Source of the DNA: Cyanophora paradoxa
Lineage: Eukaryota; Glaucocystophyceae; Cyanophorales; Cyanophoraceae
DNA: 64,000 bases
Reading direction: 5' to 3'
Assembly (NCBI GenBank): GCA_004431415.1
Contig: QPMI01000152.1
Span: 62,001 to 126,000, forward strand
Positions 54,190 to 63,845 of this stretch are shown here, in pieces. Numbering within the stretch: position 1 is the first letter of the stretch; each line of letters opens with the position of its first letter. The notes beneath the pieces were generated by a model, which saw only the letters and a list, made by a program, of their open reading frames with translations, searched no databases and was not told the origin of the DNA. Both the position numbers and the translations under genes were made by a program.

Positions 54190-57100
54190 CTACGTCTTGA
54201 CGGAGCCGTCGAGGATCTCGAGGCACATGAGGCGGCGCAGGTAGGGCATGTTGCGCTGCCGGGGGCGGGGTCCTGTTAGGGGCACGGTGCGACCGGGGCA
54301 AGGCCGGGCGCGCCTGGGAGAAGTCGAAGGAGGGCGACTCGCGCGTGACGCACTCGGCGAAGCGGCACGCGAAGACGCCGCAGTCGCACCTGCACCGCGC
54401 GCCGCCCGTCAGCGGACCCCGGGGGAACCGAGGAGGGGGGCGGGCGGGTGGGCGGCGGCGCGCCCGTTGCCCTGGCGAGGGAGGTCCTTGGGGGCGTAGA
54501 CGGCCCAGGCGTCCACCTCGTCCGCGGGGCGCCCGCGCTTGTGCTCCGACTCGTCCTTGAGCCAGCGCCGCAGCGCCGCCACGCACTCCGCGTTATCCCC
54601 CAGCAGCGAGTCGTAGTACTGGGGCCGCCTTCAGGAGGCGGGGGGAGGGGAGCGAGGGGGGTACGGGCGGCGCACCTCGAAGCGGCGGTCGCGGAGGTTG
54701 ACGACGGCGAGGGCCCAGTGGACGGAGATGTGGACGGGTACGAGGACCTTGTCCAGCGCGAAGACGTCCACGTGCCGCGTCCACCGCTGCACCTCCCCGT
54801 ACCGGTACCCCCCCTCCGTCAGCTGCCCCCCGGCGTCAGCTGCGAGGGAAGAGGCCGGGGTACGGGGCTCGCGCCTTGGAGTAGAAGAAGGAGTTGAAGC
54901 AGTGGACGCGGGGCCGGGCGGGGCCGGGGCCGGGGCCGGGGGCGGGCGCGGGGGCGGCGGGGCGGCGGGCGCGCTCGAGGAGGAGCTCGAGGTAGACGTT
55001 GACCGCCTCGTCGTTGAGCCAGCCCGCCGGCGCCAGCGTCCGCAGGTCCGCCCGCTTCAGCTGCCCCCGCCGCCCCGCCCGTCAGGCGCGGCCGGGGCGG
55101 CGCGGGGCGCAGGCCGGCACGGACCTTGTACGAGCCGTGGGGCACCAGCACCTGGCGCGCGGGGCCGGGGTGAGGGGCGGCGGGGCGGGGCGGGGCGGGG
55201 GTGCGGGCGCAGGGACCTCGCTAGGGTCGAGGGAGGCGTCGGAGCAGAGGGCGGCGTCGATGCGCGCCGCGTCCCCCGCCGAGATCGAGGGGTACACGGC
55301 AGGCGGGGCCCCCTGGGAGAGAATGACGCAGGAGGAGGAGGAGGACGAAGGGGAGTAGGAGGGGCCGGAGAGGGGCTGCGAGGCCTGCGAGCCCGGCGGG
55401 GTCTCCCCCGACAGCTCCCACGGCGCCTCCGGCGGCTGCGCGGCGCCTCGGCAAGGGCGGGGCGGGGCGGGGCGGGGAGGGGGCGCGGACGACGTAGTCG
55501 TTGGGGTGGAGGGCCCCGATCTCCTCCTCCCGCCCCTGCTCCTCCTGCGCCTCCCGCCGCTCCGCCGCCCCGCGCTCCTCCTCCTCGCGCTGCTTTGCGA
55601 GGGGCGCGACGGCGGCGGGGCGCGCCGCCTCGGCGGCGGCGGCGGCGACGAGCTCGGCGGAGGGGGAGGCGGCGGGGACGCCGGGGAGGGCCTCCCCGGG
55701 CCGCAGCGGCGCTTCCTCGCCCTCCGAGAAGGGCCCTTCGTCGCCCACGACGACCTGCACGCCGCCGTCGCCCTCGGCGTCGCCCTCGGCGTCGCTCTCG
55801 CCGGCCTCGAGCACGACCTCGAGCTGGGGCGAGCCCGGCGACGAGGGCGCCGACCCGCTCGCCACCGTCGCCGCCGCCGACTCCGGTGGGGGTCCCGCCC
55901 CCGGCACCGGCGTCCCCGGCCCCGAGCGCGGCGGCGGCGGCGGCGCGCCCCAGCGCCCCGCCTCCGCCTCCGCCGCCTCGGCCGCCGCGGCGGCGGCCGG
56001 CGTGGCCGGGGCGGGGAGGCGGCCGGCGGGGCGGCCCAAGGGCTGTCGGTGCGGAGGGGCGTGGCGGGGAGGTCCAGTGGAAGCCCCGCTGCCGCCGCGT
56101 CGGGCTCGCCCGCCGCCTCCGCCGCCTCCGCTGCCGCCGCCGCCTGCGGCCCCTCCTCCTCCTCGCCGGTGATGGAGGCGGGCAGGGAGATGGCGTCCGC
56201 ATCGGCATCGGCGTCGGGGGCGAGGGGCAGCGGGGGCGCCCCGGGGGCGGGGGCCTCCCCACCCTCCGCGAAGAACGCCTCCACCGCCTCCCCCGCCGAG
56301 AGGGACCCCGCCAGCCCCTCTGCAGCCTCCGCCGCCCCCACAGGCCCAGCCGCCCCTGGTCCCTGCCCTTCCTCCTCCTCCTCCGCTTCGATGTCCGCGA
56401 ACAGCTCCGCGTCCTGCGCCCCCGTCGCCCCCTCTCTCTTTGGGGCGGCGCGGCGGTGCGCACCGTCATCGCCACGTCGCCCTCGCCCCGGTCCTCGTAC
56501 CCCTCGTCCTCCTCCTCCGCCTCCTCCGCCTCCTCCTCTTCTTCTTCCTCCTCCTCCTCCTCGCCTTCCTTGGCGGGAGCCGGGGCGGGGGCGGCGGCCT
56601 CCTCGTCGTCGTCCGAGTCGAGCGTCACGACCTCGGGCGGCTGCGGGCTCCCTCAGCCCCGCCCCGCCGCCCCGCCCCGCCCCCGGCCCCGCCGCGCGAG
56701 CGCACCCCGACGGGCGCGGCGGCGGCCGACCCCTCGCGGCCGGCACCGCCGGAGCCTCCTCCTCTTCCTCCTCCCCTTCCTCCTCCTCCTCCTCGTAGTC
56801 CAACGCCTCCTCCTCCTCCTCCTCCGCCTCCTCGTCGTTGCCGGCGCTGGCGGCGGCGGCCGCTTCTGCCCCTTGCTGAAGTCGAACGCCGGCGCCGCCG
56901 CCTGCGCGAGGGGCTCGCGCGGCGGCCAGCGCCACGCGGCGGGCGGGCGGGCGCACGGCCGTTTTCGAGCCTGCCTCGTGCTCCTCCTCCTCCTCCTCCT
57001 CTTCCTCCTCCGCCCCCTCCTCCGCCTCCTCCCCGTCCTCATCGAAGGCGGTGACCTCCTCGGCCTCGGCGACCTCCTCGGCCTCGGCCGCCACCTCGCG

Positions 57101-58620
57101 CCGCCTGCGCCGCATCGCAGCGAAGAGGTCCTCCTCCTCCTCCTCCGCCCGCTGCCGCCGCTTCTTGCCCGCCGGCGACCCCGCCGGGGCGGCACGCTCG
57201 GCAGGAACATCGGCATCGGCGGCAGCCGCGCCGCCGGCGCCGGCTCCTCCACCGGCGGCGGCCGCGCCACCGGCGCCTCCATCGGCGCCGGCGGCTCGGG
57301 CGGGCGGCTGGCGGGGGCGGGCTCCTGGGAAGGGCCGCCCTGCGAGTTGAAGGACAGGCGGCGGGGCCCCGCGCCGACCTCGGCGCCGGGCTGCCCCACG
57401 GGGCTGCCCCCGGCGGCCATCCCCGCGCTGTAGGCCGACGAGAGGCGCCTCAGCAAGCCCAGGCTCTCCTCCGGTGTCCTGCGCGCCGGCCGGTCGGCCC
57501 CTCGGCGCCCGCAGACGAAACCTCCCCGCGGGGCGCGCGCACCTGGCCGGCCCCGAGGCGCTGCCCCCGGGCGACTCGGAGTGTTGCTCCTCCGCGGAGG
57601 CGAGGAGGCCCCGCCTCAGGAGCGCCGTCTCCTGCACGGGTCCCTGCCACGCCGCGTCGGCGGCAGGCTTCGGCGGCGGCGGCGGCGGCGGGGCGCGCGG
57701 ACCCTGATCTCGAGGTCCACCACGGCCAGAGGGCCCGCCTCCTCCGCGGCCTCGTCCCCCTCAGAGGCCACGCCCTCCGCCGCAGGCAGCGCCACCGCCT
57801 CCGCCGCCTCCGCCGCCGCGCCTGGCAGGGGCCGGCGTGGGTGCGCGGGGAGAGAGTGCGCGGGGCGGGGGGCGCTCGGGGGCGCACGCAGAGCGCGCTG
57901 CGAGGCGAAGAGGTCGCCGAAGCGGGCGGCGGGGGCGGGGGCGGCCTCGCGGTGCGGCTGGCCGCGGGCGGGGACGCGCTCGAGCATCGGCTGCCTCAGG
58001 TACGCCTCCTCGTGTTGCTTCAGCGAGATTTGAGCGAGGGAGGCCTGCACCCGGTCCGTCCCTGGAGACTTGAACTTGCGCACCTGCGCCAGGCCGGAGC
58101 CGTCACGGGCCGCGCCGTGCGCGTGCGCGGCGAGGGGGCGGGGGCGTACGATGTGCTGTATGATGCTCGTGGGGGCCGAGGGCGGCTCCTCGGGGAGGAA
58201 GGGCTCCGGCGCGCGCGGCGGGTTCAGGGCGAGCGGCAGGGAGAGCCGGGCCACGAGCGGGATGAAGGGCTTGTCGGGGTAGAGGCCGAGGCCGCCGCTT
58301 CGCTCGGCCGCGGGGCCGCCCGCGGAGTCCCGACGCAGCGGCACGTCGCGCTGGGTCGGGCGCCGCGCGAATGCCGATGCCGCCGGGCTCGGAAATTCGC
58401 TGCCTTCGCTTCCTGACGCTTCGCGTGATCCCGCGCTTTGCCTGGAAGGCCGCTGCAGCTGGGACATGGGCTCCCGCTCGCGCTCGGCGCTCAGGTAGCT
58501 GGGCGAGTACCAGACTGTGCCCACCGGCCCGTGCACGAAGCCGCGATCATCTCTCGGAACTGCGAACGCGATATTAGGCGAGATACGCGCACGATATGCG
58601 CTGCGGGCTGCGACGGACAT
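54190..58620 (-). CDS. ULP1/SENP-type SUMO protease with long acidic N-terminus
   Basis: This is a C48 cysteine peptidase that processes or removes SUMO, probably nuclear. The catalytic domain is at the C terminus (54190-55150): VLVPHGSYK, ADLRTLAPAGWLNDEAVNVY with LELLLER, VHCFNSFFYSK, VPVHISVHWALAVVNLRD (catalytic His), YYDSLLGDNAECVAAL (Asp), then RQGNGCDCGVFACRFAE (oxyanion Gln and nucleophile Cys) and NMPYLRRLMCLEILDGSVKT before TAG. All four active-site residues are present. The N-terminal region of roughly 1000 residues is low-complexity and very acidic, with poly-Glu runs, a basic cluster GKKRRQR and a SUMO-interaction-like motif PEVVTLDSDDDEEAA (about 56595-56640). The start is ATG at 58620 (MSVAARSAY), followed by PRDDRGFVHGPVGTVWYSPS. 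An intron at 54390-54463 has a GC donor and lies between the active-site Gln and Cys. Confidence 0.8.
54390..54463 (-). other. GC-AG intron splitting the SUMO-protease active site
   Basis: On the minus strand CGCCAGGGCAACGG is followed by GCGCGCC. The intron contains CCGCTGACGGG and ends GCGGTGCAG. Joining restores Q-G-N-G-C-D-C-G-V-F, the family consensus spacing. No GT donor is available near the exon end. Confidence 0.8.
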
Positions 58621-59087
58621 CGAGTGGGTCTCGCGTACGGGTCGTAGCGCTGAGCGGCCTGCCCGGTGCGCGAGGGGCCCGGTTGGCGACCAGCAGGCAT
58701 TGTGTGTGAGTCTTGGTGCTCCGCGGCGAAGCTCGGGGCTGCGAAGGGTGTGCGACCGGCCTGGATCTGCAGCGAGCGACGCGCTGTTGAGACGACGCGC
58801 AATCGCTCCCTAGCTACCCTACGCACATTCGACAGGAAGCTCCGCTGAGTTGGACGAGCAGGTGGCCTGCGTTCGCGGTCAAATGCGCACGAGTGCGCAG
58901 CGCGGCTCATCTATCACCTCGGATCTGGATCTTGCGAGCCGAGATTGAACTGGCCGCCCCTCCCGGGGCCCACGGTGCCGAACATCGGCGCGAAGTCTCG
59001 AGTTTGCGTACCCCGGCAGCGAGCTCAATTGCTGCTCAAAGCTGCTCAAATTGCTCTCAATACCGCGAATCCAGCTTTCCCGCGTCG
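58621..59087. promoter_or_regulatory. Divergent region between SUMO protease and LpxD
   Basis: This 467-bp segment lies between opposed start codons. No exon is supported. The ULP1 frame upstream of 58620 stays open to about 58699, so a longer first exon is possible. The promoter function is inferred. Confidence 0.4.
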
Positions 59088-60309
59088 ATGCTTGTGCCGC
59101 TGCGGCGGCTGGCGTGCCAGGCCGGCGACTCGTTCCGGTTCGCGGCCCCACGAAGCGCGCCCGGGCGTCCCACCTCTACGACCGGTCCCCGGCGCTCCCT
59201 TGCACTCAAGAGCTAGCGCAGGTCGCTCTCGGGAGCGCTTGTACACGCCAGCGCCGTCGTGCACCCGTCGGCGACGCTCGAGCCCAACGCGGTCCTCCTG
59301 CCCGGCGCGCAGGTGCGGCGCCGGCCGTACGCGCCCCCGCCGCACACGATCCACCCGCGCAGGTCGGAGAGGGCGCACACATCGGCGCCGGCACCGTCGT
59401 GGGGCCGCAGGTCATCGTCGGCCGCGAGACGCGCGTCGGCTACGGCGCCGCCCTCTCGAACTGCTCCATCGGCGAGCGCTGCATCATCCACCACGGCGTA
59501 CGCATCGGGCAGGCGAGCGCGGCGCCGGCGAGTGCGCCGCGCTGGCCGCCCACCGCCCCGGCCGCCGCGCGCAGGACGGGTTCGGGTTCTACCACGAGCC
59601 GGGGACGGGGGCGGTGAGGAAGAAGCCGCAGCTGCTGCGCGTGGTCGTGGGGAGCGACGTCGAGATCGGGGCGAACACGTGCGTGGACCGCGGCAGCTGG
59701 CGCGACACCATCATCGGCGACAACACCAAGATCGACAACCTGGCGCGCGCCCGCCCCTTTACGTCGCCTCGCACGCCCTGACGCCGGCTGCAGGTGCAGG
59801 TGGCGCACAACGTGCAGATAGGGCGCGGGTGCTTCGTCTGTGGGCAGGTGGGGATCGCGGGTGCGCGCGCGCCCTTCGCGGAAAGTGGCGGCCGGCCCGA
59901 CGCTTCCTGACGCCCGTGCAGGCTCCGTGACAATAGGGAACCACGTTCAGATCGGCGGACAGGTCGGGATCGCGCAGCATCTCACGATCGGCGACAGGGC
60001 GCGGCCCCGCCCGGCCCGCCCCGCGGCCCGCGCCGCCGCGGCTCACGCCGCCCGGGGAGCAGGTGAGGATAGCGGCCCAGAGCGGCGTGACGAGGAGCCT
60101 CGAGGCCGGCGGCACGTACGGTGCGCGCTGCTTGCGCGCGGCGCGGCGCGGCCTTGCAGACGGCGCCGACGGGCGGGGCGGGGCGGGCAGCGGGGTCGCC
60201 GGCAGTGGAGGTGCGGGACTGGCGGCACCAGGTCCTCGTCCTCCGGCAGCTCGCCCGCGACGTGGCCGCCTCCCGCGGCGGTCTGGGCGGGCCCGAGGGC
60301 GACCCGTAG
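59088..60309 (+). CDS. LPXD: LpxD: UDP-3-O-acyl-glucosamine N-acyltransferase, intron-containing
   Basis: LpxD transfers the second acyl chain in lipid A biosynthesis. Exons encode left-handed beta-helix hexapeptide repeats: [86 protein letters not shown] with [32 protein letters not shown] and [20 protein letters not shown]. They continue with [16 protein letters not shown] and [14 protein letters not shown]. The LpxD hallmarks DGFGF, CVDRG and HNV-x-IG (with the catalytic His) are intact. The C-terminal helix is present and the stop is TAG, 60307-60309. The N-terminal uridine-binding domain is short or absent. ATG 59088 starts an Arg-rich, acid-free segment [20 protein letters not shown] that looks like an organelle presequence, but I could not place the first splice exactly. 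Plants carry mitochondrial LpxD homologues, so an organellar product is plausible. Confidence 0.8.
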
Positions 60310-60337
60310 GCCTCCACGGGGCCGGGCAGCCTCTTGC

Positions 60338-61263
60338 CTAGGAGAAGCTGGAGACGTAGAAGGCCCCTCCCGCCCGCTCCGCCCGCTTCTCGCCCAGGAG
60401 CGCCCGGTAGTGCCGGTCCAGCGGGTGCTCCCTGCCGCCCCCCCGAGTGAGCGCCCGAGGCCCGGTGCGGGGGGCACAGGCCCGGGGAGGGGGTACCACG
60501 TGCTCTCGCCCGTCTCGGAGTTGAAGAAGTAGACGAGGTCGTTCTCGCTCACGTGCTCGGTCCAGCCCCCTGCCGCGCGCGTTGGAGCCCGGAAGGGCGG
60601 GGCGGGGGGAGCGGGGGGCGGGGGGGCACCTGGCAGGGGGGCCTGGAACGCCTCCTCGACGATCCACCTGCGGCCCGGGCCGGGGCGATCAAGATCTGAG
60701 CGGCGGCGGCGCGGGCGGCGGCGGCGGAGCTCGCATGAGGTCGCTGTCCTCGTCGGGGTCGATGCCGAGGCCGACGGCGAACTCCCGCACCGCCTCCTCG
60801 TCCAGGAAGCCCCGCACCGACGTCGCCCCCGGCCCCGCCTGCCCCCCCGCCTTCTCAGCCGCCCGCACATGCCAGCAACGCCCCCTTCGCAGGGCAGGGC
60901 AGGGCGGGGCGGCGGGCTCCGCGGACCGCGTTGGCCGCCTTCGGGGGGAGGAGGAGCGAGGGCTTGGAGGCGCGCCTCCGCAGCTGCGGCTCGCCCGTCT
61001 GTGGCTGCACCGGCGCCCCGGGCCCCCCGTCCGCCGGCGCCCGCTGCGAGCTCTGCGTACGCGTCGACGGGCGCGGGGCTGGGCGCGGGACCGGGATCAT
61101 CGTTGCGCACGGCGCCTTCTCTACGCCCGTCCTCTGCATCCAGGTGGTGCGCGTGCTCGGCGCATGCGAGGAAGTACTGGAGGAGGGGCAGCGAGACGGA
61201 TCCCTGCTCGCCCGCCGCCGCGACCGCCGCCGCGACCGCTGCCGCGGCAGCGCTCGAGGACAT
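60338..61263 (-). CDS. CEP164-like WW-domain protein
   Basis: CEP164 is a distal-appendage protein of the basal body, and its N terminus carries a WW module preceded by a helix. Here the start is ATG at 61263 (MSSSAAAAA...VSLPLLQYF). Joined exons give VREFAVGLGIDPDEDSDLM, WIVEEAFQAPLP, GGWTEHVSENDLVYFFNSET with GESTWYPLP, and HPLDRHYRALLGEKRAE, ending AFYVSSFS at 60338. This order (GIDP-x-x-x-x-x-LM, W..., APLP, W...YFN...G.S.W, HP.D.HYR.L) matches the CEP164 N-terminal region almost motif for motif. The protein stops soon after the module, so it lacks the long CEP164 coiled coils. It could be a short paralogue or one of several WW proteins sharing this module. It is convergent with LpxD, 28 bp between stops. 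Confidence 0.7.
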
Positions 61264-61426
61264 CGCTCAGCCTGGCAGTAACCTCTCTCCCGAGCACGCG
61301 CTAGGTGGCTCGCGCGCAGCGCGTGGTGGCTGCGGTTCCTCGAATGCTCGGGTGTTACCCGAGGGTCGTGAACCAGGCCGAGGGATTTGAGTGCTCTAGC
61401 TCATCGGCCGGAGCTCGAGCAGAGAT

Positions 61427-62120
61427 CTAGACCTCCCAGCCTGGCAGATCGCAGGCGTTGCGCTTTCCCGGGTACGACTCACTCAGAGCGATCCTTGGCG
61501 AGGGCTCCTCGGTAGTTAGTCCGGGGCCCGCGATCATTTCTTCCTTCCGTGTGGCAGTATCAAATAGTACCTGTTTCACAGTCAGTTCTATCTCGTCAGC
61601 CATGTCTCGGAAACTCAGCAACTCCGGCGTCGTATGCACCGGTTCCTTCTGCGCGGTGAGCTGCAGCGACACAGCGGCTAACGCCTGCCGCAATGGCCTG
61701 AACTCGGGTGCGATCCTGTCCACTTGGTTGTTTGATCATTGGCGGGCTATCCCTTGCCGTTGCGCCCGTCTTGTGATCTAGAAGACACATTCATGTTTAG
61801 AGGGATAGAAAGGGAGCTGCGGGCCGCCTCCTGGTGTCCGCCCCGCTGCTCCCACCGAACACAGCCGTCCAACGGCCGTCCCGTTGTGACGGGAGGAGCC
61901 CCGCGCTCTGTCCGTTCTCTGAGATCATTCCGCAGTGCTCAAGTGTCTCCCGGGCCAGCCGCCTTCGCAGTCCGAGCAGTCCGCTCTGTTCAAGCGCTGC
62001 GCGTCCACCGGCGTCAAATGCAGCAACGGGGTGTGCTCCGTCGCATGCGTGCCTATAAAGGCCACCAAGGTCTCGAGCCAGTGACTCGACTCGGCTAGCT
62101 AGAGCGGCATCTGCTTTCAC
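61427..62120 (-). CDS. Two-exon orphan, possibly coding
   Basis: No family is recognised. Exon 1 starts at ATG 62120: MKADAALASRVESLARDLGG, ALEQSGLLGLRRRLARETLE and GRWTAVFGGSSG. A plausible acceptor AACCAAGTGGACAG near 61718 leads to IAPEFRPLRQALAAVSLQ, TTPELLSFRDMADEIELTVK and QVLFDTATRKEEMIAGPGL, ending CDLPGWEV at TGA/TAG near 61427. The sequence is helical, without low complexity, and protein-like. The donor is unclear (somewhere at 61820-61850), so the joining is tentative. The size (about 190 residues) and helical character would suit a small subunit of a larger complex. It is co-oriented with the CEP164-like gene, about 160 bp upstream of it. Confidence 0.45.
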
Positions 62121-62685
62121 TCGTATAAGCGCTCCAGCTTCTAAAACCAGTCACGTAGCTTCTTCCTTCCGGGATTGGGTGTCAATAGTGGGTTTTCAAA
62201 TTCGCAGTATCATAGTGTTTCCAGCTACAGCATGCTTTCTGAGCTGTGGCGTTTGTGTATCTTGTACAATACCTTCGTCTTGCTAGTGTCTTTCAAAGCA
62301 TAAGCAGGCTTCCAGGCCGATTGGCCGCACATAATGTTCTTGATTCGTGATTTGTGTGAAATAATACTTGAGCTTTCAGATTTTGCGGGGAGCTGGCCTT
62401 GGAGAGCAGTCTTAGGCGCGCGTGGCGTGAGGCAGCGGATCCTGATGAACCTATATTCAGCTGTAGAACAAAAGAGGGCAAAGTGAAGCTGGGATTGGAG
62501 CTCGAAACCGTTGAACCGGAACCGCGGAGGGCGCATGCGTGGGCCGAGAAAGCTCGGCAGCCGCGAGCTGCAGCACGACACTGCAGCGCGTCGCGGCGCT
62601 TGCACTCGCCGGGTCGCAAACTTGAAATGAATTTTGGAAAGGGCGGGAGAATTCAGATCTAGAGAGGCGGCAGCCCGCCGGCAGG
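62121..62685. other. Intergenic region, AT-rich
   Basis: This is lower-GC sequence downstream of the DNL zinc-finger gene and upstream of the orphan gene (both minus strand). I could not support an exon, RNA gene or repeat. Confidence 0.5.
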
Positions 62686-63794
62686 TCACTTGCCCTTGGA
62701 TGCGGAGCCGGCGCCGCCGAAGCCGGAGCCCTTCTTCTTGCGCAGGACCTTCGCTGCGGCCGCGATCGCTGCGCGTGCGCCGGACGGCGGCGGTGAGCGC
62801 AGGGATCCGGAGAGACCAGGTTGGGGTCCCGGGCCCGGCGCCAGAGCGGGGCGAGGCGCGCGCACCCTCGACGTTGGGGCGCCGGATCTTCTCGCCGCCC
62901 AGGGAGGCGAGCTCGTCGGCGCCCATGTAGTACCCGAGCACGCCCAGGTTGTCCGCCAGCGCGTGCCTGCCGGCGGAGCGGTGAGGCGCGAGAGCGCGAG
63001 AGCTTGAGAGCTCGAGGGCCGGCGCGCGGCCGAGAGCGAGCGCACCGCGAGCCGCAGTAGTCGCACTGGATGAGGACGGTGCCCCGCGCGATCGCCGCTG
63101 GGTTCACGTACTTCCGCACCTCGTTGTTGCATTTCTAGGGGCGCGCGGCGGCCGAGACCGATCAGCCCGGCGCTCACATGGCGCGCCGTGCGCGTGCAAA
63201 TGCGCGGCTATGCTAGCTCCAAGCTAAGCGACAGGAATGCCAGGCTCGAGCTAGCCGAGGGAAAGGAAGGGAATATGAGGGGTTTCCGAGCTTGAGCTAG
63301 AGAGTCGTGCGCCGAAGACACCTTGCATGTGAAGCTAACGAGCTGCGTGCGCCGATCTGATGAGGGCGTGGGCAGGTCGTCGGCCCGGATCACGATCTCC
63401 TCCACGGCCTCCCGCTCGACCTCCCTGGCCTCGACGTCCACAGTCGCCTGCTCCGCTGACGTCGAAGCGCTTGACTGAGAATCTGAGGCAGCTGCTGCGC
63501 GCAGCGCGTCAGCATACGCCGCACACGCGTCGTGGGCGGCTGCGCACTGGAGGGCGGCTGCGGATCGGATTCGAGGCTGGCTGAGATGCGGACTGCCGAT
63601 GACGGTCGCGCAAACGACCAGGAGCGCGCACTCGACCAGGAGCGCGCGGCTCCCTGGCCCTGCAGCTGGAACGTTCTCGACGAAGTGGGAAGCCTGGGGG
63701 CGGCCGAGCACGAGCACGCAGTTGAGGCGTTTGCGTGAACCGCGCGCGCCGACCGGGGCGCCTGGAGGCCGAGAGAGACGAACGAAGCCGACAT
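62686..63794 (-). CDS. DNL-type zinc-finger protein (ZIM17/HEP-like Hsp70 escort)
   Basis: DNL zinc-finger proteins keep organellar Hsp70 soluble and assist import in mitochondria or plastids. The start is ATG at 63794 (MSASFVSLGLQAPRSARAVH), a Ser/Arg/Ala-rich and nearly acid-free N terminus typical of a transit peptide. Joined exons give VDVEAREVEREAVEEIVIRA, QLVSFTCK, CNNEVRKYVNPAAIARGTVL with IQCDYCGSR, and HALADNLGVLGYYMGADELA. The signature is complete except for spacing: two Cys around the first splice (TCK-CNN), a CDYC pair, then H-x-L-A-D-N-L-G. A C-terminal Lys/Gly tail KVLRKKKGSGFGGAGSASKG ends at TGA 62686-62688. The alga-like N terminus leaves plastid versus mitochondrion open. 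Confidence 0.8.
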
Positions 63795-63845
63795 CTTTGT
63801 CGTACTCCCCCCATCCAACTCGACTCGGCCTCGGGCTCGCCAGAG
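63795..63845. promoter_or_regulatory. 51-bp divergent promoter
   Basis: The start codons of the DNL zinc-finger gene and the epimerase gene are only 51 bp apart. The 5' UTRs must be extremely short or transcripts must overlap. Confidence 0.55.

Noticed and set aside
54698-57433. Plus-strand frame of more than 900 codons opposite the SUMO protease
   Set aside because: It is an Arg/Pro/Leu-rich complement of the Glu/Ala-coding strand. No domain is recognisable.
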